Below are positions 36,801 to 46,941 of a stretch of 64,000 nucleotides of DNA, piece by piece; positions within the stretch are counted from its first letter, which is position 1, and the number at the start of each line of letters is the position of its first letter. The notes under the pieces were generated by a model. It saw nothing but the letters and a program-made list of their open reading frames with translations, had not been told where the DNA came from and did not search any database. Source of the DNA: Sphingobacteriales bacterium (GTDB lineage: Bacteria; Bacteroidota; Bacteroidia; Chitinophagales; Chitinophagaceae); assembly GCA_004144175.1 (NCBI GenBank), contig SEFT01000005.1, positions 1 through 64,000 of the forward strand, written 5' to 3'. The translations under genes were made by a program, and so were the position numbers.

Positions 36801-39800
36801 TTTTCGGTCAGTGTCTTCCAGATACCCGATGCACCCGGCACGTTTGCCTGTCCACCAAGTCGACCTTCCACACCCACCTCACGAGCGACGGTAGTTACCT
36901 GGTCGGCAAATACCGCCAGCGTATCGATCATCTCATTGATCGTATCGGTCAGCTGGGCTACCTCGCCACGAGAGCTGATCGAAAGTTTTTGTTTCAGGTT
37001 ACCGGTTGCCACCGAAGTTACAACCTTGGCTATACCACGCACCTGGTTCGTCAGGTTCGAGGCCATCATGTTTACCGAGTCGGTAAGGTCTTTCCAGGTA
37101 CCGGCCACACCTTTTACCTCGGCCTGTCCGCCCAGCTTACCTTCCGTACCCACCTCACGCGCCACACGCGTTACCTCGAAGGCGAAGGAGTTCAGCTGAT
37201 CCACCATGGTATTGATCGTGTTCTTCAAGTCGAAGATCTCGCCTTTTACGTCGATGGTTACTTTCTTCGAAAGGTCACCACTCGCCACCGCTTTCGTTAC
37301 TTCGGCGATATTACGTACTTGCGATGTCAGGTTACCGGTCATCTGGTTTACCGAGTCGGTAAGATCTTTCCAAATTCCACCCACACCCGGTACGAAGGCC
37401 TGGCCACCGAGTTTACCATCGGTACCCACCTCACGCGCCACACGCGTTACCTCAGAGGCAAAGGCGCGGAGCTGATCCACCATCGTGTTCAGCGTTTCCT
37501 TCAGTTGCAGGATCTCACCGCGCACATCCACCGTAATCTTACGCGACATGTCACCATTCGCCACCGCGATGGCCACATCAGCAATGTTACGTACCTGTGC
37601 CGTCAGGTTACCCGCCATCTGGTTTACCGAATCGGTCAAATCCTTCCATGTACCAGCCACACCAGGCACGTTCGCCTGTCCACCCAGTTTACCATCGGTA
37701 CCCACCTCACGCGCCACACGCGTTACCTCGGATGCGAAGCCGCGGAGCTGTTCCACCATCGTATTGATCGTGTTTTTCAGCTCCAGTATCTCACCTTTTA
37801 CATCCACCTCGATCTTGCGCGACAAGTCACCGTTTGCCACCGCCGTGGTTACCTCGGCAATGTTACGTACCTGCGCCGTAAGGTTCGAGGCCATTTTATT
37901 TACAGAATCTGTTAAGTCTTTCCATGTACCGGCAACACCTGGTACGTCTGCCTGACCACCCAGCTTACCTTCCGAACCCACCTCACGGGCCACACGCGTT
38001 ACCTCCGAACCGAAAGAGTTCAGCTGATCCACCATCGTGTTAATCGTGTTTTTCAGCTCGAGGATCTCACCTTTTACATCCACCGTAATTTTACGGGAAA
38101 GGTCACCCTTCGCCACCGCCGTTGTTACCTCAGCAATGTTACGCACCTGTGCCGTCAGGTTAGAGGCCATTTGGTTTACCGAATCGGTCAAATCCTTCCA
38201 TGTACCACCAACACCTTGCACCTTGGCCTGACCACCCAGCTTACCTTCTGTACCCACCTCAAGGGCCACACGGGTCACCTCGGATGCGAAAGAGTTCAGC
38301 TGATCCACCATCGTATTGATGGTCTTTTTAAGCTCGAGGATCTCACCTTCTACGTTTACCGTAATCTTCTTAGAAAGGTCACCACTCGCCACCGCCGTAG
38401 TTACCTCGGCAATGTTACGCACCTGTGCTGTCAGGTTCGAGGCCATCTGGTTAACCGAGTCGGTAAGGTCTTTCCATACACCACCTACACCTTTTACCTT
38501 GGCCTGGCCACCCAGCTTACCTTCTGTACCTACCTCGAGGGCCACACGAGTCACCTCTGATGCGAAGGAGTTCAGCTGATCCACCATCGTGTTGATCGTA
38601 TTTTTCAGCTCCAGGATCTCGCCCTGCACATCCACCGTAATCTTTTTAGAAAGGTCACCGTTTGCCACCGCCGTTGTTACCTCGGCGATATTACGCACCT
38701 GTGCGGTCAGGTTACTACCCATCTGATTCACAGAATCGGTAAGGTCTTTCCATACACCACCGGCACCTTTTACTATAGCTTGTCCACCCAGTTTACCTTC
38801 CGAACCCACTTCACGGGCAACACGCGTTACCTCTGAGGCGAAGGAGTTCAGCTGGTCCACCATCGTGTTGATCGTATTTTTCAGCTCCAGGATCTCACCC
38901 TGTACGTCCACCGTAATTTTCTTGGAAAGGTCACCACTCGCCACCGCCGTTGTTACCTCGGCGATGTTACGCACCTGTGCCGTCAGGTTACTACCCATCT
39001 GGTTTACCGAGTCGGTAAGGTCTTTCCATACACCACCGACACCTTCCACCGTTGCCTGGCCACCCAGCTTACCTTCCGAACCCACCTCACGCGCCATACG
39101 TGTTACCTCGGATGCGAAGGAGTTCAGCTGATCCACCATCGTATTGATCGTATTTTTCAGCTCCAGGATCTCACCCTGTACATCCACTGTAATTTTCTTA
39201 GACAGGTCGCCCTTTGCCACCGCCGTTGTTACCTCGGCAATGTTACGCACCTGTGCCGTCAGGTTACTACCCATCTGATTCACAGAATCGGTAAGGTCCT
39301 TCCATACACCGGCTACGCCTTTTACCTTGGCCTGACCACCCAGCTTACCTTCCGAACCCACCTCACGCGCCACACGGGTTACCTCGGCAGAGAAGGAGTT
39401 CAGCTGATCCACCATCGTATTCATCGTATTTTTCAGCTCCAGGATCTCACCTTTTACGTCCACCGTGATCTTACGTGAAAGGTCACCCTTTGCCACCGCC
39501 GTAGTTACCTCGGCAATGTTACGCACCTGCGCCGTAAGGTTCGAGGCCATCTGGTTCACCGAGTCGGTAAGGTCTTTCCAGGTACCGGCTACACCTTTTA
39601 CCTGTGCCTGGCCGCCCAGCTTACCTTCCGTACCTACCTCCAGGGCCACACGCGTTACCTCGGATGAAAAGGAGTTCAGCTGATCCACCATCGTATTGAT
39701 CGTATTTTTCAGCTCCAGGATCTCACCTTTTACATCCACGGTAATCTTACGGGAAAGGTCACCCTTCGCCACCGCCGTAGTTACCTCGGCAATGTTACGC

Positions 39801-40552
39801 ACCTGCGCCGTCAGGTTAGAGGCCATCTGGTTTACCGAATCGGTTAGGTCTTTCCACACACCAGCTACACCTTTTACCTTGGCTTGTCCACCCAGCTTAC
39901 CTTCCGTACCCACCTCCAGGGCCACACGGGTTACCTCCATCGAGAAGAGGTTAAGCTGTTTTACCATGTCGTTAACCTCGCGCGCAATACGGGAAAACTC
40001 CCCTTGCAGCACGTGGTCGCCTATTTGCATCGGCATCTGTTGCGACAAATTGCCTTTCGCCACCGAGCTAATTACCCCGGCTATCTCAATAGTCGGGTGT
40101 ACAAGGTCGGATATAAGTGTATTCAGCGATTCTACACCATCATTCCATTGCCCGCGGGCATATGGTATTTCTATACGGTGTGTTAGCTTACCTTGTTTAC
40201 CAATTACATTACTCGCCTTGGTGAATTCCTGCGTCATTTTGCCGTTCAGCAAAATGATATCGTTCACCATGTCGCATATCTTACCGCTGATACCTACCTG
40301 ATCGATGGGCATACGCACATCGAAATTTCCGTTACGGACTTCTGTAAGAACGCTTAGAAGCTCTTTATATAGATCGTCCGACGGTCTGGTATCATATATA
40401 TGTCCGTTTGTAGCCGCGGATCCACCATTTTGTGTGGATTTAGCCTTTCCCCGTTTTGGGGATTTAGCTTCTGTCGCAGGCGTCACATCGTTTACGTCAG
40501 TTGTTTCTGAAATCATTTCGGGCTCTATTGTAACATCGTTGGTATTATCCAT
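33845..40552 (-). CDS. Poly-HAMP hybrid histidine kinase with GAF and three receiver domains
   Basis: 2235 aa, cytoplasmic (no signal or membrane helix). Order: disordered N terminus (1-60), N-terminal HAMP-like region (60-205), twelve tandem 92-residue repeats (206-1309), GAF (about 1325-1475), coiled coil (1480-1540), HisKA with H1552 in [10 protein letters not shown], HATPase (1660-1780; [16 protein letters not shown]), then REC1 (D1896), REC2 (D2019) and REC3 (D2166 in [11 protein letters not shown]). Each repeat equals two HAMP units of about 46 residues, as in fungal Nik1-type osmosensing kinases. Poly-HAMP chains relay conformational signals. The input signal is unknown; GAF may bind a small ligand. 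REC-HK follows after 10 bases. Confidence 0.93.
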   Translation of the reverse strand: MDNTNDVTIEPEMISETTDVNDVTPATEAKSPKRGKAKSTQNGGSAATNGHIYDTRPSDDLYKELLSVLTEVRNGNFDVRMPIDQVGISGKICDMVNDIILLNGKMTQEFTKASNVIGKQGKLTHRIEIPYARGQWNDGVESLNTLISDLVHPTIEIAGVISSVAKGNLSQQMPMQIGDHVLQGEFSRIAREVNDMVKQLNLFSMEVTRVALEVGTEGKLGGQAKVKGVAGVWKDLTDSVNQMASNLTAQVRNIAEVTTAVAKGDLSRKITVDVKGEILELKNTINTMVDQLNSFSSEVTRVALEVGTEGKLGGQAQVKGVAGTWKDLTDSVNQMASNLTAQVRNIAEVTTAVAKGDLSRKITVDVKGEILELKNTMNTMVDQLNSFSAEVTRVAREVGSEGKLGGQAKVKGVAGVWKDLTDSVNQMGSNLTAQVRNIAEVTTAVAKGDLSKKITVDVQGEILELKNTINTMVDQLNSFASEVTRMAREVGSEGKLGGQATVEGVGGVWKDLTDSVNQMGSNLTAQVRNIAEVTTAVASGDLSKKITVDVQGEILELKNTINTMVDQLNSFASEVTRVAREVGSEGKLGGQAIVKGAGGVWKDLTDSVNQMGSNLTAQVRNIAEVTTAVANGDLSKKITVDVQGEILELKNTINTMVDQLNSFASEVTRVALEVGTEGKLGGQAKVKGVGGVWKDLTDSVNQMASNLTAQVRNIAEVTTAVASGDLSKKITVNVEGEILELKKTINTMVDQLNSFASEVTRVALEVGTEGKLGGQAKVQGVGGTWKDLTDSVNQMASNLTAQVRNIAEVTTAVAKGDLSRKITVDVKGEILELKNTINTMVDQLNSFGSEVTRVAREVGSEGKLGGQADVPGVAGTWKDLTDSVNKMASNLTAQVRNIAEVTTAVANGDLSRKIEVDVKGEILELKNTINTMVEQLRGFASEVTRVAREVGTDGKLGGQANVPGVAGTWKDLTDSVNQMAGNLTAQVRNIADVAIAVANGDMSRKITVDVRGEILQLKETLNTMVDQLRAFASEVTRVAREVGTDGKLGGQAFVPGVGGIWKDLTDSVNQMTGNLTSQVRNIAEVTKAVASGDLSKKVTIDVKGEIFDLKNTINTMVDQLNSFAFEVTRVAREVGTEGKLGGQAEVKGVAGTWKDLTDSVNMMASNLTNQVRGIAKVVTSVATGNLKQKLSISSRGEVAQLTDTINEMIDTLAVFADQVTTVAREVGVEGRLGGQANVPGASGIWKTLTENVNQLAENLTTQVRAISEVASAVTKGDLTRMIRVEAKGEVEELKDTINQMIANLKETTLRNQEQDWLKSNLAKFTQMLQGQKDLNTVTRRILSELAQVVNAQHGMFYILEQDENDENRKLQFFAGYAHSQEINVNKEISLGEGLVGQVALTKERILLSNVPKNYIKIKSGLGQATPLNLIVLPVLFEKDIKAVIELASFDVFSETHLDFLSQLTESIGIVLNTIETNSRTEQLLEQSQSLAEELRRTNEELQDKAHLLVKQKEEVEAKNKEVEEARKSLEEKAEQLTLTSKYKSEFLANMSHELRTPLNSLLILAQQLFENNEGNLTEKQIRYAKTIHSCGDDLIQLINDILDLSKIESGYISADFINVRFYEIVSFVETTFKHVSDSKNLRFSIDIDKNLPDMLETDIQRLNQILKNLLSNAFKFTEKGEVKFKIYKAEKGNWKMGLKSLDEAKHVVAFEIKDSGIGISKDKQNIIFEAFQQAEGSTSRKYGGTGLGLSISRGLADLLGGSIELDSFVGEGSTFTLFLPIDYNPNLVKKEKQSTLAISEYELAQNDEKLAIQSVPTVKIERDLEGLNEIINEKGDDRNNITPSDKVVLVVEDDIRFGKIMIEKAHEMDLKVIIATSFGEVFELVNKYSPIAVTLDVKLPDASGWKILDLFKNDMNFRHIPVHLISGEENRLLAMKRGARSFHLKPLKNEALQILFNDIAAYNQRGTKKLLIIEDNELDSSQIAKVLDNEGLVDITIATTGEDGLKQLTDSDFDCVIVDYMLPDVTGMEYVMQLSAAKKQPMMPILIYSAKDFSPKEKTQLKQYANRVMLKSVNSLELLLEETVMHLHLNHKDLLPEKRRMIESLKLREDVLAGKNILIVDDDVRNLFALTTAFEKYNINTITAESGQEAINILNENNNIDMVLMDIMMPEMDGYETTQKIRREHKNSNLPIIAVTAKAMKGDREKCIEAGASDYITKPVKIDQLLSLMRVWLYK
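36626..39937. repeat. Twelve tandem 276-bp repeats encoding poly-HAMP units
   Basis: The unit is 92 codons, beginning EVTRVAxEVG and passing through [29 protein letters not shown] and [17 protein letters not shown]. The first ten copies are strikingly alike at both protein and DNA level; the last two, next to the GAF domain, have drifted. Copies alternate subtly (VALEVGTEG or VAREVGSEG) in blocks, suggesting duplication of multi-unit segments. Confidence 0.95.
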
Positions 40553-40597
40553 ATAGTATAGCGGTTATGCTTACGCAGCTTGTCTTATAACACAAAA

Positions 40598-40627
40598 TAC
40601 AATATCTGCAACAGTACAGATATTGTA
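40598..40627. promoter_or_regulatory. Inverted repeat upstream of the poly-HAMP kinase gene
   Basis: TACAATATCTG (40598-40608) is mirrored exactly at 40617-40627, with an 8-base spacer, about 45-75 bases upstream of the kinase start. Candidate regulator site or hairpin; no regulator is known. Confidence 0.45.
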
Positions 40628-40837
40628 AATATTGTATATTTTTTGAATCCTATAATTTATGTGTAACCTTAAGTTTGGTCTTACTCAATTTACTACGGAT
40701 AAAAGAATCATTCCAGAAACCTGATATAGAAATAATACATGTATCTAAAACCAACTGAAAGCAAGTAACTTAACGATACGCATAACCAATTCGGCTAATA
40801 CACAACTGGACACTTATATGAAGAGCATGAAACAGAT

Positions 40838-40865
40838 AAGGGCTGCAATTTGAATTGCAGCCCTT
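40838..40865. terminator. Hairpin terminator after the outer-membrane protein gene
   Basis: A perfect 13-bp stem (40838-40850 with 40853-40865). The 2-base gap means the top pairs must open. It lies 22 bases past the minus-strand stop at 40888; the T-tract is weak. Confidence 0.6.
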
Positions 40866-40887
40866 GGTTCGACAAAAAAATTGCAGC

Positions 40888-43638
40888 TCACCTGCGTTTG
40901 AAATCGACGTTTAACATATTAGCATCTTTGCCTGCTTTGCTTAGACGGTATTTGAAAGACAACATAAAGTATTGGCCAATGACATTGGAACGTACCTCGC
41001 TCAGGTAGTTCAACTCGCTCACGCGCTGGATGCTCTTATTTTTATCAAGCAGGTCGAAACCTTCGAGTGATAATACACCGCGGTTAAATTTCATGAAGTA
41101 GTAAGATACTTGTGATTTAAGCAAGGGTACAACGATCGCTTCTTTAAAGCTCCTGGCGTTGTATTGTGTAACGTCGGCAGTTATGCTAAAGTACCAATGG
41201 TCGTTCGGGCGATAACTCATTTCGGTGAATCCAGTAAGGCTGAAGAAAACGTTGTTCAGGTTCTTATCGATTGAATATCGTGCATCGGACAGGCTTCCGC
41301 TTACACCCGCTTCCACATCAAATTTGTCTTTCTTACGATTTCCTACTCCCAGCTTCAGTTCATGTGTCCATGTGGTAGTATTATTAGGTACACTGTTTAC
41401 TAAGTTGATCCCTTTGTTGAAGATTTCATCTGCACTCATATTTAAGGTAATGCCCAGCTTGCGAATAGGCTTATCGAAAGATATACCTGCATTTGCGCGA
41501 TAGTCGTCCGATACATTCACAAGGCTACGCGCCTCGCTTAGGTTAGGGTAAATGAAGCGCGAAGTATTGATCTTGTCTTTAGTATAGGTTCCACTCAGGT
41601 TTGTAAAAAGTGATGTAAAAGAGAACTGGTCGAACCAGAGCCATCCCATTCTGGCAGTATGCACATATTCGGGTTTCAGGTTGATGTTCCCATACGACTG
41701 GCTGAGCGGGCTGGTAATATTTGGCACCGGCAGTAGCTGGCGGGCAGCGGGGGCGTTTACACTGCTGTTGTATGAGAAGTTGAGCCGTTTGCCCATACTA
41801 TACTCATGCTCCCACTCCAGCGACGGCAACAGGTAACCGAAAGAACGGGCTTGATATGGTGCAGCATTCATTAGCTCCGGCTGTAAGAAGCCTCTTTCGT
41901 AGGCTAGAGAAATGCCGTACTTCACCTTCTGCTGTGCTCTTCTTAAGCTTATCTCCGGCTTTATATAATTATAAGAACGCTGAAAGTCGGGGCTTATAGA
42001 ATCTACATAGGCTGCTTCATTATTCTGCGGCCCTTGCCTTCGCTGTAAATGCTCATTGTCAAAACCCGCTGATACTTCCGGTTCCAGGTAAAATCCCTTT
42101 TTAAGGTTGTACATAGCCGACAGTGAACCTGTATAGTTCATATCTTCTTGTGTAATGTTCTGAAACTGGTTATCTATAACCGACTGACCTCCCAGGAAAG
42201 TAGTCAGGTTTTGCCATTCGGTTTTAGAGATATCTTTGGTATAAGCAACCGTTCCCGATGCTTTCAGTACCGACAGGTTGCCATCGAGGCGCTTGAGGTA
42301 TGAGCCGCGTCCGTTTGCGCTGACACCATTACCACGGCTTGCATTACGGCTATCCAGTTGGTTCAGCACCACATCGCGCACCAGCGATTTTGATATGCCT
42401 TGCGTTGTCTCCCTGCTTTCGGTCAATCCGCCCGATGCATATAGTGTAAGCTGTTGTGTAGAGTCAAGGTCATCGCGCCAGTTCATGGTAAAACGGTGTG
42501 CGTAGTTCCGCTCCTTTTCCTTTTCATCGCTGTTGCGTGTAAAATCTCCGGTATTGGTGAAGTTCTGTACATACGATTGTTGGTCCAGCTTCTTATCCGA
42601 CCCATTGCCAAGATAGCTGAGCGCTACCATTCTGTTCTTACCATATTCATAAGAATAATTGACCCCTGCAGCTCCCGAAATGGTCTGCCCGTTCACCGGC
42701 TGACCAAAATCGACAGGTGCATTGGCAAAACTTCTACCTATATTATCTGCCCCACCCGATAGCAGGTTGCGGATACCGCCGTTGAAATTGATGTAATCCT
42801 GCACCGAAAAACCTGCCTCATTGACATTGTTCAGAAGACCTAACGCAGCAAACTGTGTCTTCTTCGTAAACTTGTAGAGCTTTGCATTCAGCTTATAACG
42901 TTCGTCGGTACCCGCCCCTGCCTGCAGGTCGCCGAAGTAACCGGTCTTTTTTCCATCCTTCAGCATGAGGTTAATCGTGCGCTCTCTGGAACCATCATCG
43001 ATGCCCGTAAATTCAGCCGCATCAGATTTTTTATTGAAAACCTGTACCTTTTTAATTGCATCAGCAGGCAGGTTCTTAGTCGCTACTTTGGGGTCGTCGC
43101 TAAAGAACTCTTTACCATCCACAAGCACCTTGGTTACGCCCTCGCCCTGCGCTTTGATATTACCCGCACGGTCAACATCGATGCCCGGTAGTTTTTTCAG
43201 AAGCTCTTCGGTGCTGGCATCGGGCCGCGTTTTGAACGCGCCTGCGTTATACTCTATCGTATCCTTTTTTATCATCAGCGGCACCTTCTCAGTAGTTATT
43301 TCTACCTCAGCCAACTCTTTTGATATGCTGCGCAGCACGATGCGCCCTACATTACCATCCGCACCCGGTATATCCAGTTTGCGATAGTAAGTTTTGAAAC
43401 CCATGAATGCGGCCTGCATCACATACTTGCCCGCTGCGACGTCTTTTATTTCAAAATTCCCTTCTGAGTTCACGATTCCAAAAAACTCGAGTGTCGAATC
43501 TTCGGGCTTCAGTAACGAAACAGTTGTGTAAGGTATTGGGTCGCCGGTAGTATCAGACACACTGCCCTTGACGATGTGCTGTGCGCTGAGGCAAAGCGGA
43601 AGCAGAAACAGACATAGAAGAAATGAGGCCTTTTTCAT
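40888..43638 (-). CDS. Outer-membrane beta-barrel protein with CarboxypepD_reg domain (TonB-receptor-like)
   Basis: 916 aa. Signal peptide to LCLSAQ (20), then a CarboxypepD_reg-like domain (HIVKGSVSDTTGDPIPYTTVSLL, read in part), a plug-like region (DTIEYNAGAFKTRPDASTEELL then KKLPGIDVDRAGNIKAQG and VDGKEFFSDDPK) and a long beta-strand-rich barrel of the OMP_b-brl_3 type. This family sits in the outer membrane and resembles TonB-dependent receptors; a substrate cannot be read. The GLPGLI gene lies 21 bases upstream on the same strand, a pairing common in Bacteroidota. A divergent two-component system may control both. Confidence 0.9.
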   Translation of the reverse strand: MKKASFLLCLFLLPLCLSAQHIVKGSVSDTTGDPIPYTTVSLLKPEDSTLEFFGIVNSEGNFEIKDVAAGKYVMQAAFMGFKTYYRKLDIPGADGNVGRIVLRSISKELAEVEITTEKVPLMIKKDTIEYNAGAFKTRPDASTEELLKKLPGIDVDRAGNIKAQGEGVTKVLVDGKEFFSDDPKVATKNLPADAIKKVQVFNKKSDAAEFTGIDDGSRERTINLMLKDGKKTGYFGDLQAGAGTDERYKLNAKLYKFTKKTQFAALGLLNNVNEAGFSVQDYINFNGGIRNLLSGGADNIGRSFANAPVDFGQPVNGQTISGAAGVNYSYEYGKNRMVALSYLGNGSDKKLDQQSYVQNFTNTGDFTRNSDEKEKERNYAHRFTMNWRDDLDSTQQLTLYASGGLTESRETTQGISKSLVRDVVLNQLDSRNASRGNGVSANGRGSYLKRLDGNLSVLKASGTVAYTKDISKTEWQNLTTFLGGQSVIDNQFQNITQEDMNYTGSLSAMYNLKKGFYLEPEVSAGFDNEHLQRRQGPQNNEAAYVDSISPDFQRSYNYIKPEISLRRAQQKVKYGISLAYERGFLQPELMNAAPYQARSFGYLLPSLEWEHEYSMGKRLNFSYNSSVNAPAARQLLPVPNITSPLSQSYGNINLKPEYVHTARMGWLWFDQFSFTSLFTNLSGTYTKDKINTSRFIYPNLSEARSLVNVSDDYRANAGISFDKPIRKLGITLNMSADEIFNKGINLVNSVPNNTTTWTHELKLGVGNRKKDKFDVEAGVSGSLSDARYSIDKNLNNVFFSLTGFTEMSYRPNDHWYFSITADVTQYNARSFKEAIVVPLLKSQVSYYFMKFNRGVLSLEGFDLLDKNKSIQRVSELNYLSEVRSNVIGQYFMLSFKYRLSKAGKDANMLNVDFKRR

Positions 43639-43659
43639 ATTATTTGGTGTTGCTGTTTT

Positions 43660-44418
43660 TTAGTGACGTTCATTAACCCTGATGATAACATTGCCATTTC
43701 CGCCGCCGCCAAATTGAGCCTCCATTTCTTTTGTCTTTTCTTTCATCATCGCCTCAAACTGCTCATTGGTCATCTTCTTACCTTCAGTAGGTTTTACAAA
43801 TAGCTTTTTATCGACTGCACCCGGCGTAACTGCTACAGCTTCTATTATGTACATTTTATCAATAGTCGCTTCCAGTATCAAACCCGGTAGTCCGCTCAGT
43901 TCACCGGGACCTGTAGCTACGGGTATAGCGGGGGTGAACCATGCTACTATTTGCTGGCTATCCTTCTGCATAATGGCTTGCTGGCAGGGATAACCCAGTA
44001 TCTGCTTTTGCTTACCGGTCATCTTCCAGCTCTGCTTACTTTTTGCGTCTGACGTGACTAGGAACTTGCGCGACATAAAATCTCTCTGGGTGGTAGATGT
44101 GTTATTCTTCAGGTCGCGGTAGTATTTTTCTTCAGGTACATTTGCCGATATCATGGCTGCTATGCCGTTGCCTTCAGTTTTCACTTTGTCTTCGGTAGCC
44201 TTCTTGTCTACCACATACAGTGAAGCCTCTGGGCTGAAGTACATTATTTTTTTGAAGCTGTGCTCTTTGGGCAGCATTTCGGCAAACTGCGCCATCTCCC
44301 CTTCGAGGGCTATGTCGAGCTTTATTGTTTCTTTATACGATACCGTTCCTGACGTTACTTGTGCCTTGGCTGCAAATGCAGAACATAATACAATGGTTGC
44401 AATGATTAACTTTTTCAT
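43660..44418 (-). CDS. GLPGLI family protein
   Basis: 252 aa, signal peptide to AFAAKAQ (20). Named after its hallmark, seen here as LSGLPGLILEA, preceded by GYPCQQAIMQ and AWFTPAIPVATGPG. The role of the family is unknown; it is exported, and its genes often accompany outer-membrane barrel proteins of the type encoded 21 bases downstream, so a joint envelope function is likely. The upstream region holds three GGTTAA boxes shared with the divergent kinase gene. Confidence 0.92.
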   Translation of the reverse strand: MKKLIIATIVLCSAFAAKAQVTSGTVSYKETIKLDIALEGEMAQFAEMLPKEHSFKKIMYFSPEASLYVVDKKATEDKVKTEGNGIAAMISANVPEEKYYRDLKNNTSTTQRDFMSRKFLVTSDAKSKQSWKMTGKQKQILGYPCQQAIMQKDSQQIVAWFTPAIPVATGPGELSGLPGLILEATIDKMYIIEAVAVTPGAVDKKLFVKPTEGKKMTNEQFEAMMKEKTKEMEAQFGGGGNGNVIIRVNERH

Positions 44419-44441
44419 ATAGCTTAGAATTTGATTGTAAA

Positions 44442-44503
44442 ACTACCGTGCAGCTTTACGGTAGTGGGTTAATGCATAGATAATTAAGGTTAAATAAGGT
44501 TAA
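44442..44503. promoter_or_regulatory. Helically phased GGTTAA boxes between GLPGLI and the two-component system
   Basis: GGTTAA occurs at 44467-44472, 44488-44493 and 44498-44503, spaced 21 and 10 bp, so all three face the same side of the helix. Just left of them is an 8-bp inverted repeat (ACTACCGT, 44442-44449, with 44458-44465). Direct repeats one turn apart are how OmpR/PhoB-type regulators bind; the cognate regulator is probably the one encoded at 46087. Confidence 0.5.
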
Positions 44504-44561
44504 TAGGAATGAACACTACACATACGTGGATTTACTTTGTACTACGAAATGTGATTAGCAT

Positions 44562-46085
44562 ATGAAATTGAAAACCAGATACCGGCTGATATGGATACGG
44601 GCAATGATGGTAGTAAGCCAGGTGCTGCTGATCGTACTCATATGCAGTTGGCTATTTTCTCAATACGATGATGAGAAGGCTACTTTACAAAAAGACCTGA
44701 ACGCTGCATTGTCTGCGACCAAGCAAAAAGTAGCCGACTCGCTCATCATGCAAAAGTTTGTAAAGCCACTGGTGAGCGGTCTCCAAAACACCTCATCTAA
44801 GAATATTAATATAAAGTACTCCTCCGCGCCTGCTTTAAATGTCCCGCATAGCGAGTTTGTGCTGGTAGCAGACGACAGCAATAATGTAGAGATCAATAAA
44901 GAAACCGGCGATGTAAAAATAAGAGGCCTAAGAGCAACTAATTCTAAGAATAAACCACAAACCAAGGTTGTAAGACATAAAAAGGTAGTATCGACGGACC
45001 TCGACGAGCAGGCAAGGGAAAAGCTGGCCATGCCGCTTGTATCGGCGGTAATGCAGGAGCTTGTGAACGAAGGCTTTTTACCTGACGAGTCAGAACATCC
45101 CTTCAGTAAAATGGACACTACGCGCTTTCACTACCTCTTTGCAAAGCGTATGGAGGATAACGGCTGGAACTTTAATACTACCTGGCTTAAAACCAGGAAG
45201 CAGTTTGCCGGCAGCGACAAGCACATGCTGTTGCAGACAGATTTTTATGGCAAGTTGTTCTTTGTACAGGTTAGCGGCTACGAATCTTACCTGGTTAAGA
45301 TGATAACCCCGCAGATATTATTTACACTGATACTACTATCGCTTACCGCCATGGCCTTCCTCGTTACCTATCGCACACTAAGAGAGCAGATGCGCCTTAG
45401 CAGCGTCAAGAACGAGTTTATCAGCAATATGTCACACGAGTTGAAAACACCTATATCTACCGTGAAGGTGGCGCTGGAAGCGCTTACCAACTTCAATATG
45501 ATGGAGAATCCGGTGATAACACGCGAGTACCTGCAAATGGCATCGCATGAAATGAACAGGCTGGATATGCTGGTGAACCAAACGCTGAATGCGGCCCTGC
45601 TGGAGGAAGGCAAACTGGTGGTGCGCAAAGAAAAAGAAGACCTGCAACAGATACTGTCAGATACCGTACGAGTATTGCAGATAAGAATACAGCAATACCA
45701 GGCAAGCGTACAAGTAAATGCAGAAGGCAATAACTTTTTAACTGAAGCCGACAGACTGCACATACAGGGCGTGCTGGTAAATCTGATAGACAACGGCTTG
45801 AAATACTCAGGCAATAATCCCGAGATAACCATTGACATCCGGGAAAAAGAGCGACAAATTGAAATATCAGTCTCCGATAATGGTCCCGGAATACCGGAGG
45901 AATATCTGAATAAGGTATATGACAAATTCTTCCGGGTACCCACGGATAACCGGCATAATGTAAAAGGGTATGGACTTGGTCTGAGCTACGCTTACCAGAT
46001 AATGCAGCAGCACAACGGACAAATAACCGCACATAACAGGAAAGAAGGTGGCTGCACATTTACCTTAACTTTCCCAAAGGCATAA
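44562..46085 (+). CDS. Membrane-bound sensor histidine kinase
   Basis: 507 aa. Two membrane helices (about 11-29 and 249-267) bracket a periplasmic sensor domain of about 220 residues without recognised motifs. The cytoplasmic kinase has H-box FISNMSHELKTPISTVK, N-box LVNLIDNGLKYS, G1 SDNGPGIPEEY and G2 GYGLGLSYAYQI. It would autophosphorylate on the H-box histidine and pass phosphate to the regulator whose gene begins 1 base after its stop. A promoter-like TTACTTTG lies at 44532-44539. Confidence 0.93.
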   Translation: MKLKTRYRLIWIRAMMVVSQVLLIVLICSWLFSQYDDEKATLQKDLNAALSATKQKVADSLIMQKFVKPLVSGLQNTSSKNINIKYSSAPALNVPHSEFVLVADDSNNVEINKETGDVKIRGLRATNSKNKPQTKVVRHKKVVSTDLDEQAREKLAMPLVSAVMQELVNEGFLPDESEHPFSKMDTTRFHYLFAKRMEDNGWNFNTTWLKTRKQFAGSDKHMLLQTDFYGKLFFVQVSGYESYLVKMITPQILFTLILLSLTAMAFLVTYRTLREQMRLSSVKNEFISNMSHELKTPISTVKVALEALTNFNMMENPVITREYLQMASHEMNRLDMLVNQTLNAALLEEGKLVVRKEKEDLQQILSDTVRVLQIRIQQYQASVQVNAEGNNFLTEADRLHIQGVLVNLIDNGLKYSGNNPEITIDIREKERQIEISVSDNGPGIPEEYLNKVYDKFFRVPTDNRHNVKGYGLGLSYAYQIMQQHNGQITAHNRKEGGCTFTLTFPKA

Positions 46086-46086
46086 T

Positions 46087-46791
46087 ATGAAAACAAGAAT
46101 ACTGTATATAGAGGACGAGCCGTTCCTGGCAAGGATAGTGAAAGAGACACTGGAACTGAAAGGCTACGAAGTGCATCACAAAACAGATGGCACCAGGATA
46201 ACAGAGCTGGTGGGCGACTTCAGGCCCGACATATGCATCCTCGATGTAATGCTGCCGAATACCGATGGCTTTTCGCTGGGCAATATGATACGGAATACGC
46301 ACCCGCGCCTGCCTATTATCTTTCTTACAGCGAAGACCCAGACTGAAGACGTAATAAAAGGCTTTGCATCAGGTGGTACCGATTATTTAAAAAAGCCATT
46401 CAGTATGGAAGAACTGATGGTTCGTATCGAAAATCAGCTCCGTATGGCGGGTGCTGAAAAGAACAATACCGATAATGTACCGGAAGAAATAGTAATGGGT
46501 AAGGTCAGGTTTTATCCCCGCAAGTATGAGCTGCTTGCCGCAGATAAAGTCATCAAGCTATCTAACCGCGAGTCACAAATCCTTAGCATTTTCTGCAACA
46601 ACCGTAACAACACCATAGACCGCCGCATGTTGTTACAAACGGTATGGGGCGATGACTCTTTCTTCAACTCCCGCAATCTGGATGTGTACATCCGGAAGCT
46701 GCGCGAATATCTGTCTGCCGAGCCAAATATTGAGATCATTACACTAAAAGGTAAAGGCTACCATTTTGTTGTAAGTGCCTCTGTTATATAA
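46087..46791 (+). CDS. OmpR/PhoB family response regulator
   Basis: 234 aa. The receiver domain (1-120) has the acidic pair in YIEDEPF, phosphoacceptor Asp in CILDVMLPNTDG, and the lysine in DYLKKPF. The C-terminal winged helix (about 140-232) has LSNRESQILSIFCNN, VWGDDSFFNSRNLDVYIRKLR and ITLKGKGYHFV, the OmpR type. Its start lies 1 base after the kinase stop, so the two are cotranslated. It likely binds the GGTTAA boxes upstream of the operon and controls the divergent GLPGLI/outer-membrane genes. Confidence 0.95.
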   Translation: MKTRILYIEDEPFLARIVKETLELKGYEVHHKTDGTRITELVGDFRPDICILDVMLPNTDGFSLGNMIRNTHPRLPIIFLTAKTQTEDVIKGFASGGTDYLKKPFSMEELMVRIENQLRMAGAEKNNTDNVPEEIVMGKVRFYPRKYELLAADKVIKLSNRESQILSIFCNNRNNTIDRRMLLQTVWGDDSFFNSRNLDVYIRKLREYLSAEPNIEIITLKGKGYHFVVSASVI

Positions 46792-46941
46792 TGCTAAAGT
46801 GATGTCATGTAAGTTAAAAGCACGAATCTTATCTTAACAAAGACGGGCATTGCACCGCATCCCGGACGACACGCCATTACTTAATACCCTGGAAACCAAC
46901 ACACAAAGAAGTCATGTATTAATTATCATTCTTTTAAGGTA

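Larger units (their letters stand above)
40553..40887. other. Intergenic region upstream of the poly-HAMP kinase
   Basis: 335 bases without a gene. Contents: the 11-bp inverted repeat at 40598-40627, further copies of the motif ATATTGTA at 40622-40637, an A/T-rich stretch, and a terminator hairpin (40838-40865) for the outer-membrane protein gene. No small ORF or RNA is convincing. Confidence 0.5.

Noticed and set aside
36989-37915. A 308-codon plus-strand frame, and several 60-200-codon frames up to 40301
   Set aside because: All are antisense to the poly-HAMP repeats and repeat with the same 276-bp period. They arise from the repeat itself.
36626-39937. A periodic repeat that might suggest a CRISPR array
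   Set aside because: The period is 276 bp, units are coding and contiguous without spacers, and the protein frame is unbroken.
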